This document shows, piece by piece, positions 7,501 to 9,837 of a stretch of 9,837 nucleotides of DNA (its first letter is position 1; the number at the start of each line of letters is the position of its first letter). The notes beneath the pieces were generated by a model that saw only the letters and a program-made list of their open reading frames with translations, had not been told where the DNA came from and did not search any database. The translations under genes and the position numbers were made by a program. The stretch covers positions 1 to 9,837 of the forward strand of contig JAAZAQ010000387.1 of NCBI GenBank assembly GCA_012514225.1, written 5' to 3'. This stretch comes from Clostridiales bacterium. GTDB lineage: Bacteria; Bacillota; Clostridia; Christensenellales; Aristaeellaceae.

Positions 7501-7627
7501 AGGCGATGCAGCCGGAGGAAACGCAGGCGCCCCCGCCACAGACCGTCACGTGGTACTTTGCGCCGGCCTGCTCGTCCCGGTAGGCCTTGGCTATGGCCGC
7601 AAGGTCGGCCGTCGACTGAATCCGCAT
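4538..7627 (-). CDS. hydB: HydB/NuoF diaphorase subunit fused to GltD/NfnB-like NADPH oxidoreductase
   Basis: This is a 1029-residue two-part flavoprotein. Residues 1-100 form a thioredoxin-like [2Fe-2S] domain (Cys30, 35, 67, 71). Residues 130-550 are NuoF/HydB: FMN/NADH-binding GLRGRGGGGFPTG (181-193), ADEGDPGAF (213-221), GAGAFVCGEETAL (297-309), and the [4Fe-4S] ligands Cys473, 476, 479 and 519. From about 550 a GltD/NfnB-like module follows: a Cys-rich FeS region (Cys554, 562, 566, 601, 605, 609, 613), the FAD fold GAGPSG (659-664), the NAD(P)H fold GGGSTAMDAA (789-798) followed by IYRRERED, the FAD-closing FAGGDLARGP (931-940), and a CLRC tail. The YRRER stretch after the second dinucleotide fold suggests NADPH preference, as in GltD and NfnB. 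It would link HydC and HydA to NAD(H), and by inference to NADP(H). GGGGGAGAGG just upstream supports the ATG at 7627. Confidence 0.94.
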   Translation of the reverse strand: MRIQSTADLAAIAKAYRDEQAGAKYHVTVCGGGACVSSGCIASRDAALQFIEENKLGDKVRLTFTGCMGMCSMGPLVYIEPEGVLYVKVTPDMARDILGRHVIVGEIPEEYTFLDEKTGRHIPLMKDVPFFSEQVKIALRNCGKVDYASLESAVANGGFEALARALSMERKAVVEEVKLSGLRGRGGGGFPTGLKWEAGYKAREGDKYIICNADEGDPGAFMDRSLIESDPFGLIEGMIIGAYAIGAQKGYVYIRAEYPIAVERLSVAIEKSREAGLLGENILGSGFNFDLEIRIGAGAFVCGEETALMHSVEGLRGEPTQKPPFPFESGLFGCPTIINNVETFANVPAILKEGGAWFASFGTEKSKGTKVFALAGDIRYSGLAEVPMGYTLGDLVYKIGGGVPRRGRFKAAQIGGPSGGCITRENLNTPLEYDALTALGAIMGSGGLVVMSEDTCMVDTARFFMDFIRDESCGKCVPCRIGTKRMLEILERITRGEGREEDLQLLNELAGNIKETAMCGLGQTAPNPVLSTLRFFMHEFEDHIREHRCEAGVCTNMFISPCQNACPAGINVPGYMALIQNGRFVDAYNLIRQENPFPGVCGRVCTHPCEDKCRRSSRDEALAICDLKRFVADYAMNHAESYVDDIKYPMNDKKVAVVGAGPSGLTCAYYLARLGYTVDVFESQSQAGGTLAYGIPEYRLPEDILQHEIKLIEQEGVHIHLNTEVGRNISFNYLRENYQAIYLTTGTQFPNEVGIPGEGLKGVYHGLPFLKDIRSGRRVKVGKRVVVIGGGSTAMDAARSCVRLGAEKVTVIYRREREDMPADRREIKEALEEGVELVTLASPMQVLGDDKGRVRGLECQRMELNDYDANGRPRPQRIRSSEYVIDCDMVIPAVSQHADFPFITAQDVELTAWGTLVTSKHNLMTSIEGVFAGGDLARGPDTAIAAIADGKKAASSIDLYLGGSGKLNKGRPIEIPPAVTDEDSAEYGRFPLEELAPETRTLGFREVNRGYRKLYAVAEATRCLRCDRR

Positions 7628-7639
7628 GCCCTCTCCCCC

Positions 7640-8149
7640 TTATTGGTACTTGGCCAGAATTTTTTCAATCTTGTCCGGGTTGACCTGCTGGTGGACGTCC
7701 TCGTCGATCATGACCACCGGCGCCAGGCCGCAGGCGCCCAGGCAGCGGGTGATGATAATGGAGAACTTGCCGTCCGGCGTGCGCTCCCCGACGGAGATGC
7801 CCAGCTCCTCCTCCAGACGGTCCACGATGCGCTTGCCGCCGCGCACGTAGCAGGCGGTGCCCAGGCAAATCTTGATGGCGTGGCGCGCCCGGGGAACAGT
7901 GGAGAAATACGAGTAGAAGCTGACCACGCCGGAGACGTGGCTCAAGGTCTCCCCCATGCCCTCCGCGATGACGCGCTGCACTTCCAGGGGCAGGTAGCCG
8001 TAGATTTCCTGCGCCAGGTGCAGGACCGCGATCAGGCAGCCGGGCTTGTCCCGGTAGGTCTGGATGACCGCCTGGATGGCGTCCAGTTTTTCCCTTTCCT
8101 CGGCCGCGTCGTCCTGCAGGAGGTTGGCCTGCTTGGTGTCCGTCCCCAT
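7640..8149 (-). CDS. hydC: HydC/NuoE-type [2Fe-2S] subunit of the hydrogenase
   Basis: This is a 169-residue thioredoxin-like ferredoxin subunit related to the 24-kDa (NuoE) subunit of complex I and to HydC/HndA of multimeric hydrogenases. The N-terminal helical part contains LHLAQEIYGYLP and VVSFYSYF, typical of the family. The single [2Fe-2S] cluster is ligated by Cys95 and Cys100 (CLGTAC) and by Cys136 and Cys140 (CLGAC). It should pass electrons between the flavin of HydB and the FeS chain. It is the first gene of the hydrogenase operon and is followed 12 bases later by hydB. The ATG at 8149 has GGAGG five bases upstream and lies about 50 bases after the predicted transcription start. The name follows the HydABC scheme; HndA or NuoE-like would be equally valid. 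Confidence 0.94.
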   Translation of the reverse strand: MGTDTKQANLLQDDAAEEREKLDAIQAVIQTYRDKPGCLIAVLHLAQEIYGYLPLEVQRVIAEGMGETLSHVSGVVSFYSYFSTVPRARHAIKICLGTACYVRGGKRIVDRLEEELGISVGERTPDGKFSIIITRCLGACGLAPVVMIDEDVHQQVNPDKIEKILAKYQ

Positions 8150-8184
8150 CTTGTCCTCCGTCTATTCATGCTGGTGAGTTTGGT

Positions 8185-8207
8185 CGGGCGGTTTTCACAA
8201 CGGCCCG
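8185..8207. promoter_or_regulatory. Imperfect dyad at the start of the hydrogenase transcript
   Basis: Two 9-base arms (8185-8193 and 8199-8207) form an inverted repeat with one mismatch around a 5-base centre. It begins next to the -10 box and spans the predicted transcription start (about 8201). It could be an operator or a small 5' leader hairpin. The submotif GGCGGT at 8187-8192 recurs at 8224-8229 in the -35 dyad. Confidence 0.35.
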
Positions 8208-8236
8208 ATTATAGCACCCTTCAGGCGGTATGACCG
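8208..8236 (-). promoter_or_regulatory. Extended -10 promoter of the hydrogenase operon
   Basis: On the minus strand a consensus TATAAT lies at 8213-8208, preceded by TGC, which gives an extended -10 (TGCTATAAT). Seventeen bases further upstream CGGTCA (8236-8231) is a poor -35 (three of six matches), consistent with an extended -10 promoter or one needing an activator. The hydC ATG is about 50 bases downstream of the expected start. Confidence 0.7.
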
Positions 8237-8238
8237 CC
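8224..8238. promoter_or_regulatory. Perfect dyad over the -35 region of the hydrogenase promoter
   Basis: GGCGGT and ACCGCC form a perfect 6-bp inverted repeat around a 3-base centre (ATG). It covers the -35 position of the hydrogenase promoter, so a protein bound here would affect polymerase binding. It does not resemble the AT-rich Rex site that often controls fermentation genes. The regulator is unknown. Confidence 0.4.
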
Positions 8239-8240
8239 CG

Positions 8241-8266
8241 CCCGGGCAAGTCGCCGGGTCTTTTTT
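8241..8266 (+). terminator. Rightward intrinsic terminator upstream of the hydrogenase promoter
   Basis: A GC stem (CCCGG at 8241-8245 with CCGGG at 8254-8258, loop of 8) is followed on the + strand by TCTTTTTT (8259-8266). Only the + strand has the T-tract, yet no rightward gene ends nearby: everything between 363 and 9339 reads leftward. It could stop antisense transcripts leaving the hydrogenase operon. Confidence 0.5.
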
Positions 8267-8268
8267 GT

Positions 8269-8306
8269 CCCGGATGGGGAATTGGCGTCCCTTCCCCTCA
8301 TCCGGG
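8269..8306. repeat. Inverted repeat between the oxidoreductase and hydrogenase genes
   Basis: CCCGGATG (8269-8276) pairs with CATCCGGG (8299-8306). Three further G-C pairs (8277-8279 with 8295-8297) continue the stem after a one-base bulge, leaving a 15-base loop. Neither strand has a T-tract after it. It may be part of a 3' end structure of the oxidoreductase transcript. Confidence 0.4.
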
Positions 8307-8333
8307 CATCCGCCGCGCGGGCGCCATTGAGGA

Positions 8334-8356
8334 CGCCCGCCGTTTTACGGCGGGCG
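8334..8356 (-). terminator. Hairpin after the Gfo/Idh/MocA gene
   Basis: A perfect 10-bp stem (8334-8343 with 8347-8356) with a 3-base loop lies 24 bases after the oxidoreductase stop codon on the minus strand. The position suits transcript termination or 3' end protection, but there is no T-tract on the minus strand, so intrinsic termination is doubtful. Confidence 0.45.
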
Positions 8357-8379
8357 GGCGCGGCGGGAAGGAGGGGTGA

Positions 8380-9339
8380 TTACTCTTCCGCCGCCTGGTA
8401 AATGCGCTGGATGAGGCCCACGTTGCGGATGGTCTCCTCCAGGGAGAAGCCGGGCTGGCGGCCGGTGAGGACGGCGTCGCAGAAGTCCGTCACCTGCAGC
8501 AGGTAGCGGTCGCTGGCTGGCACGGCGATTTCCTCCGTCTTGCCGTCGCGGATGAGCAGGATGGGCGAGCCGACCTCGTCGAAGGAATCGCGCATGACCA
8601 GGCTGCCCTTCGTGCCGTTGATCTCGGTGACCTGGGCGGAGTTCGCGCTGAAGCTGCCCGTCACCGTGCAGACGGCGCCGGAGCGGTACTTGAGCACGGC
8701 CGACAGGCCGAAGTCCACGCCCCGCCGGTCGGTCTTCAGCGCGCGCACGGACACGGGCTCCTCCCCCATGATGAGGCCCATCAGGTTGACCGGGTAGCAC
8801 CCCACGTCCCAGAACGCGCCGCCGCCCATCTCCTTGTAAAAGCGGACGTCATCCTCCTTGTCGTTATAAAAGCAGAAGGCGGAGTTGACATGCCGGATGT
8901 CGCCCACGGCCTTCTGCGCCAGCAGCTCCTTAAGCTTCCGGGTGCGCAGGGTGAAACGGTACATGAAGGCCTCCATCAGCAGGACGCCGTTTTTCCGGGC
9001 CTCCGCGGCCATCTCCTCGCAGTCCTCCCGGGTGAGGGCCATGGGCTTCTCGCACAGGACGTGCTTGCCCGCGCGCGCCGCCTTGATGGTCCACTCCTTG
9101 TGCAGGTGGTTGGGCAGGGGGATATAGACGGCCTCGACGTCCTTGTCCTTGAGCAGGTCGTCGTAGGAGCCGTAGATTTTCGCGAAGTCAAACTCTTTCT
9201 GGGCGGCCTTGCGGCTTTCCTCCTTCTGGGAAGCCAGGGCGTAGGGAACGGCGTTTTCCGCGTCCACCAGCGCGGGGATGAGCTCCCTGCGGGCGATGCT
9301 GGCATAGCCCAATACGCCAAAACGAACCTGCTTTTTCAT
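8380..9339 (-). CDS. Gfo/Idh/MocA family NAD(P)-dependent oxidoreductase
   Basis: This 319-residue cytosolic dehydrogenase probably acts on a sugar, sugar-alcohol or similar polyol substrate. The N-terminal Rossmann fold starts at once with FGVLGYASIA (residues 7-16). The family motif CEKP (96-99) provides the catalytic-site Lys98, and MEAFMYRF (122-129) and GGGAFWDVGCYPVN (172-185) mark the C-terminal substrate domain. The DVGCYP form, with Tyr182 where inositol dehydrogenases have His, and the MEAFMYRF segment point to the glucose-fructose oxidoreductase / dihydrodiol dehydrogenase / xylose dehydrogenase branch. The ATG at 9339 has AAGGAGA seven bases upstream. An in-frame ATG at 9363 would lie inside the -10 box, and the rest of the open frame (to 9513) runs through the promoter, so both are rejected. 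It appears to be monocistronic. The exact substrate is unknown. Confidence 0.92.
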   Translation of the reverse strand: MKKQVRFGVLGYASIARRELIPALVDAENAVPYALASQKEESRKAAQKEFDFAKIYGSYDDLLKDKDVEAVYIPLPNHLHKEWTIKAARAGKHVLCEKPMALTREDCEEMAAEARKNGVLLMEAFMYRFTLRTRKLKELLAQKAVGDIRHVNSAFCFYNDKEDDVRFYKEMGGGAFWDVGCYPVNLMGLIMGEEPVSVRALKTDRRGVDFGLSAVLKYRSGAVCTVTGSFSANSAQVTEINGTKGSLVMRDSFDEVGSPILLIRDGKTEEIAVPASDRYLLQVTDFCDAVLTGRQPGFSLEETIRNVGLIQRIYQAAEE

Positions 9340-9361
9340 GCAAATCTCCTTTTTTTCTTTC

Positions 9362-9390
9362 ATTATATGCACCCCGCCCCCTTTTGTCCA
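9362..9390 (-). promoter_or_regulatory. Promoter of the Gfo/Idh/MocA gene
   Basis: On the minus strand TGGACA (9390-9385) matches the -35 consensus at five of six positions, is followed by a 17-base spacer, and then by a consensus TATAAT (9367-9362). Transcription should start near 9355, about 16 bases before the ATG at 9339, leaving room for the AAGGAGA ribosome-binding site. Confidence 0.8.
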
Positions 9391-9405
9391 TGCCCGATGA
9401 CAAAA
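9382..9405. promoter_or_regulatory. 24-bp dyad between divergent promoters, candidate operator
   Basis: TTTTGTC (9382-9388) and GACAAAA (9399-9405) form a perfect 7-bp inverted repeat with a 10-base spacer. The left arm overlaps the -35 box of the leftward promoter and the right arm lies in the -35 region of the rightward promoter. This is the layout of a shared operator bound by a dimeric regulator. The regulator is not in the window. Confidence 0.5.
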
Positions 9406-9420
9406 CCTGTGAATCCCTTG

Positions 9421-9429
9421 TGTTATAAT
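9421..9429 (+). promoter_or_regulatory. Extended -10 promoter of the exporter ATPase gene
   Basis: TGTTATAAT (9421-9429) is a perfect extended -10. No good -35 exists at the usual distance: CAAAAC lies at 17 bases, and ATGACA (9397-9402) is 21 bases away, too far for a normal spacer. Extended -10 promoters tolerate this. The ATG at 9488 is about 50 bases downstream of the expected start. Confidence 0.65.
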
Positions 9430-9487
9430 GCTCTGCGTGCAGGAAGCGCGGCAGGGGCCGCGGCCGGGCCGGGAAACGGAGGCAAGG

Positions 9488-9837
9488 ATGCTGGAATTCG
9501 TCAACCTGAGCAAGTCCTACGGGGGGCGCAAGGCGGTGGACAGCCTGAGCCTGCGCGTGAACCCAGGCGAAATCTACGGCTTTATCGGCCACAACGGCGC
9601 GGGCAAGACCACCGCCATCAAGTGCTGCTGCGGCATCCTGCGCTTCGAGGAGGGGGACGCCCTCGTCGACGGGCTGTCCATCCGGGACGACCCGCTGGCG
9701 TGCAAGCGGCGCTTCGCCTACCTGCCGGACAACCCGGACCTGTACGAGTTCATGACCGGCGCGCAGTACCTGGGCTTTGTCGCCGACGTGTTCGGCATCG
9801 GGAAACGGGAGCGGGAGGAGCGGAAGAACCGCCTGTC
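9488..9837 (+). CDS. ABC-2-type exporter ATPase, N-terminal part
   Basis: This is the first 116 codons of a gene that runs off the right edge. The protein begins MLEFVNLSKSYGG, has Walker A GHNGAGKTT (residues 34-42), and the segment YLPDNPDLYEFMTG (78-91) at the Q-loop position. The YLPD/E-x-P-x-LY-x-x-x-T-G form, lacking the usual Gln, is common in ATPases of ABC-2-type exporters (BcrA/CcmA/Nod-like). An unusual run of three cysteines (46-48) follows Walker A. The expected role is energising a membrane exporter whose permease should lie to the right of the window. GGAGG seven bases... upstream (GGAGGCAAGG-ATG, five bases of spacing) supports the start, together with the extended -10 promoter at 9421. 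The signature, Walker B and H-loop are outside the window, and the substrate is unknown. Confidence 0.88.
   Translation, partial: MLEFVNLSKSYGGRKAVDSLSLRVNPGEIYGFIGHNGAGKTTAIKCCCGILRFEEGDALVDGLSIRDDPLACKRRFAYLPDNPDLYEFMTGAQYLGFVADVFGIGKREREERKNRL

Noticed and set aside
2750..8233. An 1827-residue open frame on the + strand opposite the whole hydrogenase operon.
   Set aside because: All three hyd genes share one codon register (start coordinates of codons are congruent modulo 3), and none uses TTA, CTA or TCA in frame, so the aligned antisense frame has no stops. Its translation is dominated by Ala, Gly, Val, His, Asp and Leu with no recognisable domain. It is a codon-bias shadow.
8150..8379. 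Possible riboswitch, tRNA or CRISPR in the intergenic region.
   Set aside because: No cloverleaf, no regularly spaced repeats and no known riboswitch core is visible; only simple inverted repeats.
9340..9513. N-terminal extension of the Gfo/Idh/MocA frame to 9513.
   Set aside because: It would cross the TATAAT and TGGACA promoter elements and adds no Rossmann-fold sequence; the strong Shine-Dalgarno sequence fixes the start at 9339.

Overview
The window is about 9.8 kb of GC-rich bacterial DNA with tight gene packing, strong Shine-Dalgarno sequences (GGAGG, AGGAGG) and consensus-like sigma-70/sigma-A promoters. Its centre is an electron-bifurcating-type [FeFe] hydrogenase, which suggests a strictly anaerobic fermenter. 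A GC-rich member of the Bacillota (class Clostridia, gut or sediment type) fits best. That placement is inferred from gene content only; there is no rRNA or other phylogenetic marker.

Layout, left to right. (1) The 3' end of a PHP-domain phosphoesterase on the + strand (2-292). (2) A convergent terminator hairpin (317-340). (3) A leftward ABC importer operon of the nitrate/sulfonate/taurine type, transcribed in the order binding protein (1710-2642), permease (962-1720), ATPase (363-965), with overlapping gene ends. (4) A leftward three-gene hydrogenase operon: a NuoE/HydC-type subunit (7640-8149), a 1029-residue HydB/NuoF-type subunit fused to a GltD/NfnB-type NADPH oxidoreductase (4538-7627), and the catalytic [FeFe] hydrogenase (2699-4534). 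It has its own extended -10 promoter near 8210. (5) A short intergenic region rich in inverted repeats (8224-8356). (6) A leftward Gfo/Idh/MocA sugar-type oxidoreductase (8380-9339). (7) A divergent promoter region carrying a 24-bp dyad (9382-9405). (8) The 5' end of a rightward ABC-2-type exporter ATPase (9488 to the window edge).

The main result is the hydrogenase. HydC, HydB and HydA together resemble the trimeric bifurcating hydrogenases that couple H2 to NAD(H) and ferredoxin. Here the ferredoxin-like tail usual for HydB is replaced by a complete GltD/NfnB-like module with its own FeS region, FAD fold and NAD(P)H fold. By motif the complex therefore has two flavins and two pyridine-nucleotide sites plus the H-cluster, so H2, ferredoxin, NADH and NADPH could all be connected in one enzyme. 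The domain architecture is read directly from the sequence; the four-way coupling is inference. No hydrogenase maturation genes (hydE, hydF, hydG) lie in the window.

The importer starts 56 bases after the hydrogenase stop codon with only a weak terminator-like hairpin between, so the two may share transcripts. Its substrate cannot be told from sequence.
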